This document shows positions 12,386 to 22,800 of a stretch of DNA of 64,000 nt, piece after piece; position 1 is the stretch's first letter; every line of letters begins with the position of its first letter. Under the pieces are notes generated by a model that was not told the DNA's origin, searched no databases, and worked only from the letters and a program-made list of their open reading frames with translations. Position numbers and translations under genes: made by a program. Source of the DNA: Mytilus galloprovincialis (taxonomy: Eukaryota; Mollusca; Bivalvia; Mytilida; Mytilidae); the NCBI RefSeq assembly GCF_965363235.1, contig NC_134845.1, positions 68,415,261 to 68,479,260 on the forward strand. Reading direction: 5' to 3'.

Positions 12386-12399
12386 GACCCAACTAGACC
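12386..12399 (+). promoter_or_regulatory. Splice acceptor and Kozak context before the start
   Basis: A pyrimidine-rich TATATTTTCAG lies just before ACCCAACTAGACC and the ATG at 12,400. The sequence GACCATGG is a strong start context. A 5' untranslated exon upstream is likely but could not be located. Confidence 0.5.
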
Positions 12400-13839
12400 A
12401 TGGCCACGTTGCAATCAGTAGGTGTTAATATGAACAACTGGCGTAAACCGCTTTATATCTTTGGTCCCAATGAACAGGACCTACAATATTTAATTTCAAG
12501 AAATGAACATTTGCAGAATATCAATCCTAAAAATTTTGAAGATCACCGTCGTACAACAGATGAAGTTCTCAAGGTAGTAATGCAAGGAATACGTAAATTT
12601 TCAGGAGAACAGTTTGAAGGGTTGGTTCTCCATGATGAGTTGATAAAGTTTGGTAGTTCAAGAGAGGGATTGAAAGTCATTGATGCTCTTGAGTTTGATA
12701 GCATCCTCATATTTGATATAAATGGAATGATTGTAGAACCTGCCCCAGGTGATGCTCTTGGGTTGGTGCGGCTTCGGGTCATCAATGCTGAAGCTTTGTT
12801 AGAAAGATACCCATGGACCAGAAAATGTGAAGTGTTTCAAAAAGTCGGTATGAACAAATACTTCATCAACTCAAGGAATCTACACTTAAAAGTATTCGAA
12901 TCTATTATCGACAAAACCCGTGAACTGGTGAATGAACAACTACGGGCAGGAGAGACAAACTTTTCTCTCAGACGAACTGCCAAGCCACCAACATTAGACA
13001 TTAATATTACCTTAAATAATGAAAGAGATATAAACGATTTATTCAACTCGTTTTCTAACATTACTTTGCAAGGACAATCTACTAGAAATGAATCCAGATC
13101 ATTCAATAAATCTTTGGATATGGATATTGTTCCAGCCCTTCTTTTGCGACACGATTATGTTCCAGATCCTAATACGACCAACTCGCCCAATGGGATTCGA
13201 CAAATGGTTTGCCCTGTATATGCCGTAATGAAATGGGTCCATACGCCTAACTCAGTAATGACAAGCGACAAGGACTCCTTGTGGAGAGTTTGTACGTCTG
13301 GATATGAGAGACATATTCTAGACGTCTGCCAGTTGAATCCTAGTCAACAGTTTTTGATGACGGCTTGTCGAATCTTAAAGACATACGTTTCCAATCAGGA
13401 CGGCACGAATCAGCTTCACACAGTTGCGGCTTCAAACCACCTGAAAACAATATGTTTCCATTGTATAACATTACTAACGATACCAAAAGAGTATAACTCA
13501 TTGTCAGGCGTCAAAGAGGCCATGGGTTATTTTCTGTCGTTTCTTGATTTATGTATTAGATCCAAAACGCTGCCACACTTTTTCTATGGAAATCCCTGGT
13601 TAGTTCTAATGTTTCCCGACACCAGCTTTGGACAAGAGGACGACATCAAAAACTTGTATGGATCAATGAGTCCCGATACCTTCAGACAGGCTACTTTAAG
13701 TTATGCCAAGATGTTACTAGACCTGAAAAGATTTTATACGGAGATTGAATGTCTTGATGCCGATCGCATAGGCCGGTTTAAGGAACTGCTTGGCCTTCAG
13801 CACGCCTACAGAAAACCTGGTGGTGTACACATGTTTTGA
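12400..13839 (+). CDS. Mab-21/cGAS-like nucleotidyltransferase (cGLR type)
   Basis: 479 residues in one open frame. Residues 83-102 carry the nucleotidyltransferase signature: GSSREG at 85-90, then LEFDSILIF with the first two metal-binding acids E98 and D100, which corresponds to the EFD of cGAS. The third acid is most likely D242 in LDMDIVPALLL, which matches the VDI-type strand of cGAS. The C-terminal Mab-21 helical half shows WRVCTSGYERHIL (295-307) and NHLKTICFHC (346-355), both typical of the family. The zinc-thumb pattern of vertebrate cGAS (His then Cys-Cys) is absent, as in many invertebrate members. An intact triad means it could make a cyclic dinucleotide or related product when it binds nucleic acid. 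That is inferred from the family, because many bivalve paralogues have unknown ligands. No partner gene is adjacent. AATAAA signals follow at about 14,129 and 14,469. Confidence 0.85.
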   Translation: MATLQSVGVNMNNWRKPLYIFGPNEQDLQYLISRNEHLQNINPKNFEDHRRTTDEVLKVVMQGIRKFSGEQFEGLVLHDELIKFGSSREGLKVIDALEFDSILIFDINGMIVEPAPGDALGLVRLRVINAEALLERYPWTRKCEVFQKVGMNKYFINSRNLHLKVFESIIDKTRELVNEQLRAGETNFSLRRTAKPPTLDINITLNNERDINDLFNSFSNITLQGQSTRNESRSFNKSLDMDIVPALLLRHDYVPDPNTTNSPNGIRQMVCPVYAVMKWVHTPNSVMTSDKDSLWRVCTSGYERHILDVCQLNPSQQFLMTACRILKTYVSNQDGTNQLHTVAASNHLKTICFHCITLLTIPKEYNSLSGVKEAMGYFLSFLDLCIRSKTLPHFFYGNPWLVLMFPDTSFGQEDDIKNLYGSMSPDTFRQATLSYAKMLLDLKRFYTEIECLDADRIGRFKELLGLQHAYRKPGGVHMF

Positions 13840-13842
13840 AAA

Positions 13843-15917
13843 ACTATTTTTCTTTATGTGAAACTCAACTTATAAATCATAGTGGTGTTTGTGTCAAGCT
13901 TTGGTGTTTGAACGCTTCATATATTAAACTAACTTTTGTCGTTGAGTGTAAATGCATGTAGTCGTTCATGTAATTGCTACTGGTTTGGGTTTTTTCAATG
14001 TGCAGATTTCGTTTCTTTATAGATACGTGTGTGTAAAATTCGGAATTTCTGCATGGTATGTATTATGGTATCATGAAAATTTAATCAATGGTGTTTTGTG
14101 GAATCTTTTAGTTACCAGGTAAACTAACAAATAAATTATCTATAATCCTTTTCATACAGTGAAAGTTTACTACTGCGAAATCGACTATTCAATTTACATC
14201 GTTTTTATTTGTTTAAACATATTCAAACATTACTTCAAGTTAGTTTCCTTTATCAAAGATGCCAGTTTTAATTGTTTGAAGTTAGACAGGTAATCCAGAA
14301 AACTGGTAATCCTTGGCAATAAAAATCAAAGTCGCGCACACCTTCTCAGAGAGCGATGATTGAACTCCCACAATATTTCAACCAGAGACAATTACTTTGC
14401 CTTTGCATCTCATGTCAATAGCAAATATTTCTCTGTAAATCTGTTGTATCCATCGTTTATTTGCCTCAATAAACAATTGGTTTTGGTTTGTTTCCCTTAT
14501 GGGTTTAAAGTTTGATATTTTTAATTGTTTAACATATATAGGCTAAAGGTTTTTCTTGAGTATAGATTCTCGTCTTTCGGTATGCATGTGCTTTGATTTG
14601 AAGTAATTATTTTGAACTTGAAATGTTCGGATTTTCAAGTCACTCGTACGTTGACGAATAGTAAACTAGTCAGACATTTATATCTTCTATTTTATATTTG
14701 TATGCCATGTTTTTATTAAAACAATTGGATATCAAGTCGACGACAAGGGTATCTTTTAAGTTGGATGTAGAAAATGCATAACCTCCGATTTAAAAAAATA
14801 TAAAATACCACGGACAGAGAACATATTAATCTATTAGTTCAGTAATTTTCGTGTCTGCCCTTCCATTATGTGACTCAAGAAGAAATTCCAAAAAAAATGG
14901 ATAACGTTAAAGTAGTCTCAGGGATACCTATGGATCTTCAGAACGCTGGCACTGATGCACCATTATATTGTTTTTTCATTTTTTTTCATATATCTTTTGG
15001 TTATCAATTCTAATATTTATATTTATTTACCATGCAAAGATGTATTTTGTCATCTGTCTGATTTTTTTAAAAGTTCAAAGATCGCCAAAACCCGCAATTA
15101 CCCATATCCGCTTCCGGTCAGCCATTTTGTTTTCAATGTTGTTTTTGTCAGATACGATTTTACTCGAATTTACACATTATTTGTTGGCGATTTTCTGTAT
15201 AAAGCTAGCGGTTGAACAAAATGAACATCGCTGTCATGAATAATAATGCTAAAAACAAGTTTTGAGATCGTTTATTAGTTGACTTTGGTTAAAAGGTTTG
15301 CAAAGTTGCCTTTTTCATTACCTCTCAAGTCGTGCATGTCGAGCGTAGCTAGTAACCAATTCGAAAGTCCGACTGCAAAAGTGGAAGTTCGCAGACCACG
15401 GACAACCGCTAACTGAACCCCTGCCTCCAAATTGAAAAAAGATCTTATAATTTAAAATTGCCGCCAACAGCATGAACAGTGGAACTTATTTTAAGACTAC
15501 TGACGTATTTGACTACGTATTGACGACAAACAATATTCCTACACTTTTGTCATTTGGGAAATCTAAACTACTTGTCTTTAGAAATTTTCGGCGATTAAAC
15601 ATTTCATACATTTGTTCTTTGGCAGCTTAACCAAAATCTCAGGTGATAATAAACTACATAAAGATTCCTAGAGCAACTTCAAAAGTTTTGAATAAATCGA
15701 CGATCATTTAAGGTTTTTCTGATCATATTTTTTGTAATCAAGAATTAAAAATATGAAAAAAACTGTCCAATTAGTTATGAATAACATAACATCCAGCTAG
15801 ATAATAGCAATGGCACATATTTCAGCATTTATTGGGTAGAACTCAAATCTAGGGTGCTCGCATAAGGCAGCTTAACTGCCTAAAAATACGATGTTTAACT
15901 ATAGGTTATCCATTTTA
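13843..15917. other. 3' flank of the cGAS-like gene, no further gene
   Basis: The 3' untranslated region probably ends at one of the AATAAA signals near 14,129 or 14,469. A degenerate tRNA-SINE head lies at about 14,290-14,390. The rest shows no supported exon. Confidence 0.45.
14290..14390 (-). mobile_element. Degenerate tRNA-derived SINE head
   Basis: On the minus strand, GGGAGTTCAATC resembles a B box and is followed by a GGTGTGCGCGACTTTGATT-like stretch. This is the same order as in the better copy at 62,615-62,765. Strongly eroded. Confidence 0.3.
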
Positions 15918-15992
15918 GCCATGGAGTTGTCAGTTTGTTTTAGATTTATGAGTTTGACTGTCCCTTTGGTATCTTTCGTCCCTCTTTTATCG
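15918..15992 (+). mobile_element. Retroelement 3'-tail fragment, copy 2
   Basis: CCATGGAGTTGTCAGTTTG through GACTGTCCCTTTGGTATC to TTTCGTCCCTCTTTTAT matches the end of the element at 34,498-35,245. Confidence 0.7.
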
Positions 15993-16159
15993 AAAGAGAG
16001 AAAGTAAACATGAAACTTCTGCTTACAGAAATATTATAATCCCATGAGTAATACCCCGTTATAAGAAAGAACCTTTAGTGAATGCCGTGCTTTTGTTTTT
16101 AAAAAACACATAAACTTTGCTTTTTTGTCGCAATTAAGTTAAACAAACTCATCATAGAT

Positions 16160-16255
16160 ACCAGGACTAAATTTTGTATATACGCCAGACGCGCGTTTTG
16201 TCTACAAAATACTCATCAGTGACGCTCGAAACAAAAAATTAAAAAGGCCAAATAA
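16160..16255 (+). repeat. Dispersed repeat with CCAGACGCGCGTTTTG core
   Basis: ATACCAGGACTAAATTTTG, the GC-rich core and CTCATCAGTGACGCTCGAA form a unit common in mussel sequence as I know it. A partial inverse copy (GTCACTGATGAGTCTTTTG) lies at 23,850-23,930. Confidence 0.55.
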
Positions 16256-16289
16256 ACATATATGCGTAATAAGTATAATCACAAAAATA

Positions 16290-16595
16290 CTGAACTGAAC
16301 GAGGAAAATTCAAAGCGGAAAGTCCCTAATCAAATGGCAAAATCGAAAGCTCAAACACATCAAACGAATGGATAAAAACTGTCATACTCCTGACTATATT
16401 CGGGCATTTTCTTATGTATGAAATGGTGGATAAAATCTGGATTTCTAGCTTGCTAAACCTCTCACTTGTATGACAGTCGATCAAACTTCCATTTTATTGA
16501 CACCGATGTGAGAACAAAACAGACAAACACAATAGGTTAAAATATCAAAATAGGGGTACAAAAGTCAACATTTGTTATTATAATATGATTTAAAA
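16290..16595 (+). repeat. Dispersed repeat, third copy
   Basis: Same family as 6,640-6,950 and 8,770-9,057, but outside the segmental duplication. Shared landmarks are AAAGCTCAAACA, CGAATGGATAAAAACTGTC and TCACTTGTATGACAGTCG. Confidence 0.6.
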
Positions 16596-17574
16596 CATAT
16601 ATGGACTAAAGATGAAAATTTTAACATTTGAAGAGATTTTTAATATAACATAAACGGTACAAACTTTTCTGTAACAGATGTACATTTCGACAATAGTTGT
16701 CTATTCAGTTATGCTCGAGGTCAAAATATTAGAAAAATCCAAAGTTAATTAAAAAAGATGAGGACCTACAAACCAAAAAAGACAAACAAGTATAGCCAAC
16801 ACCAATATGTGATATGAGGAACAAAACATGACACATAAAACCAAACAATTGAGTACTAAGAACTCTTGTCTTGACAATTAAGAATATATGCAATTTTCAG
16901 ACACATAACAATTTATGATATTTTGGAGTCAAAGCATGACCCCTTGGGACAAAACTGGATGAACAGAAAGGTATCTTTGCAACAAAGAACACGTACTAAA
17001 TAAAGGTTGCAAATATTTATCATAATATGAAGAGGCTTCATATAAGGTAAAAAGTCAAACTCACATGAAGAAATTACCAAATGTTATACATTTTGTCCAT
17101 AGGCCTGAATTGTTTTAAATTTAAAAAAAAATGCTCTTTGGTTATTGTACATCTAGTGGCAAATATGTCTAACAAATTAAGGACAAGAGCAAATAGCAAT
17201 TAATGTAAAAGATGCACACTGCAAAGTGGGTTGACCAGGATGAAAAGTAATTTTAAACTGCCACTTGAAAATGAGATATTGAATTGGAGGCCACAATTTT
17301 TCTACAAACCCCTAATTTTTTTGCAAGTTTTTATTAGTGGAATTCTCTATAAATTAGACACCAAGATTAATATCGCCATCACAACAGCTTCTGGCTGCAT
17401 ATTCATAATGAACACATCAATGTCAAATTTGCATATGCATATACCTGATCAGTTAGCCAAAAGAAGTAGAAGTAGAAGTGTTCTCTACTAAAACAATAAG
17501 TCTAACTTCTATAAAAAGATGAAGAAGCAATAAAACTAGCATTGAAAGTTTCAAATAATAGAAACAGTATGTTT

Positions 17575-17750
17575 TTAGCAAACCTAATTGATGTTTAACA
17601 TCATCTTCAGCACTAGTGTACGTTTTTGTGAAGGTCAGTTTTTATTGGTGGAGGGAGCCAGATTGCTCAGAGAGAACCAGATATCCTGCAATCCTCCCCT
17701 GGCCTGAAGGGAAATTCATTTGCCTCTCGTAAAGTCTCGTTTACAGCATA
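17575..17750 (-). mobile_element. 3' half of a molluscan-type SINE
   Basis: On the minus strand the order GGCTCCCTCCACCAATAAAA, ACTGACC, then GATGTTAAACATCAATT matches the conserved body and tail I know from widespread molluscan tRNA-SINEs (CTCCACCAATAAAAACTG and GGCGTTAAACACCAA). The tRNA head is not recognisable. Confidence 0.55.
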
Positions 17751-18269
17751 ATAATTCTAAGGAAAGCATGCCTCCCATGGGAAGTTATCAATGCACGGTC
17801 TTTGCAAGGGTCTCTCAGACCTCTGGGGATCATCTTGCTGCACCATTTCCCTTTCAGTGTTAGGGAATTGCAGCCCAGGGTATTCCTCATTTAAGCTATT
17901 CTTCCTTTAATTGGAAAACGTTTTTCGTATTTAGTTTTTAAACCTATTAGCTTTTCTCATATGTCTCGCTCAGTCTTCTTTTGATTTTATTAGTCATGTG
18001 GTTGTTGTTCCTCGTCAGTGATTTTTGGTCATTCCTACATCTCCCCGTTTCTATAGGTTCTTTATTTGATGAATCGTCTTGTCTGCAAATTCCCCTCATT
18101 ACCCGCATCTAGACTTCTTCTGAGGGTGTTCTTCTATCATATTATCCACGGTCAGGTCCATTTTGAGGCGGGGAACTGTGTCCCCGGGTAGTTTGTGTTG
18201 TTATTTTACTGTTTGGTTCTTTCGTTTCCTTAAAAATTGAGCCGTCTTGGTCTTCCTCCAGTTGTCATT

Positions 18270-18335
18270 TCACAGGTCTGGACTTCTAGTTTTAATCCAC
18301 CAATAAAAAGTGGAATATTCCACCATTGCCACCAG
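18270..18335 (+). mobile_element. Short SINE body fragment
   Basis: TCCACCAATAAAAAGTGGAA repeats the CCACCAATAAAAA core of the fragment at 17,575-17,750 in the opposite orientation. The two cores form a 13-bp inverted repeat (17,641-17,653 and 18,297-18,309). Confidence 0.35.
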
Positions 18336-18501
18336 TTTGTAACGTGTTCGCCTAATGTGAAGTCTGATGTAGGATGGAGTGGACTCTGAAAAGAACCTCT
18401 TGTTTTATTCTACCCTTTTGTAATAGCTGGGTGGAGTGTTACTGAGTTACAGGACTGGATCCCTGAACACTGGGTTCACCTTCGGGCAGTGCTCAACGGA
18501 C

Positions 18502-18583
18502 TCAATTCTCATGTTGACACATTTCTGGCTAAATTAGTAATACCAATTGAAATTAGCCAGAAATGTGTCAACATGAGAATTGA
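18502..18583. repeat. Foldback, 82 bp
   Basis: TCAATTCTCATGTTGACAC continues into TTTCTGGCTAA and is mirrored by TTAGCCAGAAA and the inverse of the first word. The arms are about 31 bp and nearly perfect, with a 20-bp loop. Confidence 0.75.
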
Positions 18584-18589
18584 CAAGAA

Positions 18590-19687
18590 AAATATTTAAT
18601 TATGGTTAACAGATAGAAGTTTATTAATGTAAATGATTACTTAAAATTTTAATAGTCACAAAGATTAAGCAAGCACATTGTAGGGATATTCTTATTGAAG
18701 AAAATATGTTTGTCAGATGTAGCTTTTCAGTTATTATTATGGTAAAACATTAAGGTTTTAACCTGTTTAAATTAAAACAGTCATAGTTAAAGTCATTGCA
18801 TTTCACTTACTATAATGTTGAAAAATGGCTTTAAAACAAATAGCTTAAACTAACAACACAAGCAGTTCTTCTGACAACCATTCAGAAAATTGAAGCCTCA
18901 TACAAAGGTTATTTTCCTTTAAAAAGTAAGTAAACATGGAAATATTTGATATGCTAATACTACTAAATTAGTCATAATAAAATGAAAATGAAATGATAAG
19001 AACAAGAACAAGAAAGATCAACCAATAGAACGCAATTCAGCATCATCAATTCATCTCCAAGTCCTACATATATACTTTATGTCCAAGTAGGTGAAAAATA
19101 AACTTTCATCACTTAGTTAATAATCTATAAAATTCAACTACAGGTTATGAAGGTTCAGATCAACAAAAAACTATTATCAGTAACTGATCAATTTATTCAA
19201 ATAAATAAAGTATAAAATCTATCTATGAAATATCACTACGACAAATATTAAGTTTTCAAACAATTGTAATTGCAAGGAACCTATTAAATTCAAATATATA
19301 ATATTTCAAATCACATTTACGCTAAGATCTAAAACTAAAATGCCTCCAATACTTAGTTACTAAAATTGCTGGTTGATAAGTTACACTTAGACCATTCATC
19401 ATTGGAACTAATATATTAACATTTCTCAATAAATTATAAAACCTAAATTAAGATTCATTTGAAAACTTCTTTATGTGAAATAATTACCAAATTGAAAAGG
19501 ACTATGCTTGACAAATTTTATTTGAGAATGATCTCTTATCATTTGTATTTTTGTAAAGGTATACATATTGTCGCTGATTGTGAAATCCAAGCCTTGTTTT
19601 CAAGAAAATAAAATGTGATAACCATTCAGTACACAACATGTTGTAAAAGTGTGGCTATTTATAGTGTTTCTATAATTAGAACTAATG
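18590..19687. other. Downstream flank of CCDC138
   Basis: No further exon seen. It probably contains the CCDC138 3' untranslated region on the minus strand. TTTATT words, which read AATAAA on the minus strand, are present, but I could not choose a polyadenylation site. Confidence 0.4.
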
Positions 19688-19835
19688 CTATGATTGTACT
19701 CCTCCAGTAGAAGTTAGATTAAACAGTATAGACTTGAGATTCAATGCTAGGAATGCTTGGTCGGTGGAACAGCCACGTAAGATCTCCTGGATAATACCAA
19801 CAATGGTGTACACATCAAAAAATCTTTTGTTTGTT
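19688..19835 (-). CDS. CCDC138: CCDC138 last coding exon and stop
   Basis: Acceptor ATTTTCAG. It encodes TNKRFFDVYTIVGIIQEILR and ends in FLALNLKSILFNL plus a short serine/glycine tail and TAG at 19,690-19,688. Human CCDC138 has INLNSTLFNLGLTK at the same place. Confidence 0.92.
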
Positions 19836-22800
19836 CTGAAAATAGAAAAAAAAACAGTTTTACATGTTTTGTGAAAGATGAAATATTTTGTTGCCACTAA
19901 AAGGCAATAAAAAGAGACAAAGGATACCAAAGGAATATCCAAACTCATAAGTAGTAAACAAATGCAACACTTAAACAGGGAAAAAACAACAGACAAGCAA
20001 AAGTACACAAAATACAACAAAGAAAACTAAAGACTAAGCAACACAATTCCCACCAAGAATCAGGGGGATCTCAGGTGCTCTGGTATGGTAAGCAGATCCT
20101 GCTCTCCTTGTGGTACCGACGGTGTTGCTTATGTTAGTACAAACCCAGTTAGCTATATTATTGTTTACAGGGTTATAATTGTATATTAAAACATTCTATT
20201 TAAAGGATTTATACAATGACATCAAAAAAACTCCTTATAAAGTTAAAGTATTGGCCTATATCACAGAAAAAGGATAAGTATTTATAGAAAGGCAACGGTA
20301 AAATAATTGAACATTACACACAGATTTGCAAAAATTAAAAGAAAATTTGTCATATAAACTAAATATGAAATTTCTAGTGAACATTTCCTTAAATACATTT
20401 GAACAATTAATTAGTGCATCCACCTGTAACCTCAGTTGTACAAATTATAGTTCTAACATTTCTCCTCCCCATAAAATATAGTATAGAACCCATAAACAAT
20501 TCAAAATGAACTAACTTGAATTTGGATAGTTTCTGAAGAATTATACTGAGTTTTTCCAACAATTTATTGTCTTGTGTAGGTGCTCTCAGTACCATAGCAA
20601 CCGTTCTAAACCACTGCTCATTACCACAGCTCTCTAGGAATGGAGTCTGGAAAGGTGTGTCAGCTGACAACTGTAGGAAGATATCCATAGCAGCACCCAT
20701 AAATGCCTGAAAGTTTAAATAAGAGTAATTCAATATCCTCTAGCAGTCCATTGTTTAATAACTGGTAATAATTTTCTTTTTTGAAATCTAATATAAGTAG
20801 ATTTACATTTCTCCGTCATTAACATATGCCAACAATTTTTATTTCATATCTTTTAAAAAAATAAAAATAAAAATATTGTTCCATATCTATAAAAACATAA
20901 TGTTTTCACATTTACAACTCTTATAACATGCTTCCATATATTCAAAATGTTCAAAATGCATAAAGGACAAGGTATAATAAGGGCTATTTTTGGCCCCCTC
21001 TCCAAATAAGTTTATATTGATATCAATGATGGTCTTAGTGTAGACACTTGAAAAAATAATAATTTTATTGTGTTCCGGTGAAAGGAAGGTTGCCTAGCAA
21101 CGGTTTTTATTAAGAATGAAAATTATCACATAATAATTGCTTTATCAGTAAAAATTTAAATATTTGCAAATAATATTGTTTGTCCAAGAAGAACTTGAAG
21201 TCACAAATGAAAATACCCTTTGAATTTGTTTATTATATGTTTAAAACAACCTTGGCAACAGAAATGTTGCCTAGCAACGGTTAAAACATTGGTGCTTGCC
21301 ACTCTTAGGTATGAATTAAGCAGTTGTTTGAAGATTTTTCTTTCCATTTGGAGTTTCATTCCAATATTTTTTCATATACATCTTTTTTTATTCTTTACAA
21401 ATTTCGTATTGAGCATAGCAACACAAGTGTTGCTTAGCAACAGCAAAACATTTTTGAATTGATTAAAAGCCAACTACAAATCAATTAGTCATTATATTGA
21501 ACAAATTAAATTGAATGCAATGCAGATTGTCTGTTTGTGAACATGTTTAGTTAGAAATGAACACTTAGTTCAATTGTAGGTCACTACACGCTGATCAACA
21601 ACTAAGATACATAATAAGTGCATATCAACCATGCAATAATAGGTTCTTTATATTTTTTGAAGTATGAACTTAGTTATTTTTTAGGAATATACTTCCTAAT
21701 ACGGTGTTACACTATAATATAAACATCTAGATAATCATTATTTTTTGGACAAATTCTATATCGAGTATAGAATCCCACATCTTGCTTAGCAACAGCAAAC
21801 ATTTTTTTTTAAATTGTAGACCACTACAACACCTTTGTTTGACTTTCAATGTGAAAGTTTTTTCATGAAAACAAGAATATATAGGATTTAATAATTTGAG
21901 ATGAGTTTGAACAGCTTTCAAAGATACTTAACAGTTAATGGAGTCAAAGAGACGCGACTTGTACCAAATACAGACATAAGTCACATTGTGTGGAATAAAA
22001 TGTCTAATCCAGGCAATTACGAATTAATATGATGTAGGGGTTGGAATAAGAATGTGTCCTCTGCATGGGTACAAAATCTATAGTGAATTAGAAACGACTT
22101 ATCAAGGCAAAAAAAAGGGGGGGTTTAAATCATTTTTGAAGTTATTAACGAGGCATTAATTGACCTAAGAAATTAATCCTATTGTGCAGTAAAAAAAAAT
22201 GGCATATCCTGTAAGAATATATATATATGGTTTAAGGGTTGGACAATCATTTAACCATGAAAGTTCAAGGTCAATTAATTGTACCTTGAGATCAACGGTA
22301 AATGTCATAATGATATTAGACTGTTATGATATCTGAGTCATGGCTATACACTGTATGCCAAATATCATAAGTCAATGTATAAAAAACTAAATAAGTGTAG
22401 ACCCGGACAAGTGTGTATGAGAATAAAATTCCCAAAAAGAAGAATAGTTATCTTTAACATAATGTATCCATTCATTTCATCTTGGAAGCCAGGGAAAATT
22501 GACAAAGACAAGTGAACACTGAGAACAGAATAAACTGATGTTTCTTTCACGATGAAATGGACTATGGTTTGAATGGTTTTACAGTAGTAATTTTGGGGCC
22601 CTTTATAGCTTGTTGTTCGGTGTGAGCCAAGGCCCCGTGTTAAAGGCCGTACATTGACCTATTATGGTTTACTTTTATAAATTGTTATTTGGATGGAGAG
22701 TTGTATCATTGGCACTTACACCACATCTTCCTATATCTATGGAACATTTTTGTTATCTGTAATTATGATGTGGATACTGGCAATGACGAAAAATGTTTTC

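Noticed and set aside
17641-18309. A 670-bp transposon bounded by the 13-bp inverted repeat TTTTTATTGGTGG
   Set aside because: Both ends are the conserved core of two separate SINE fragments in opposite orientation, so the inverted repeat needs no transposon.
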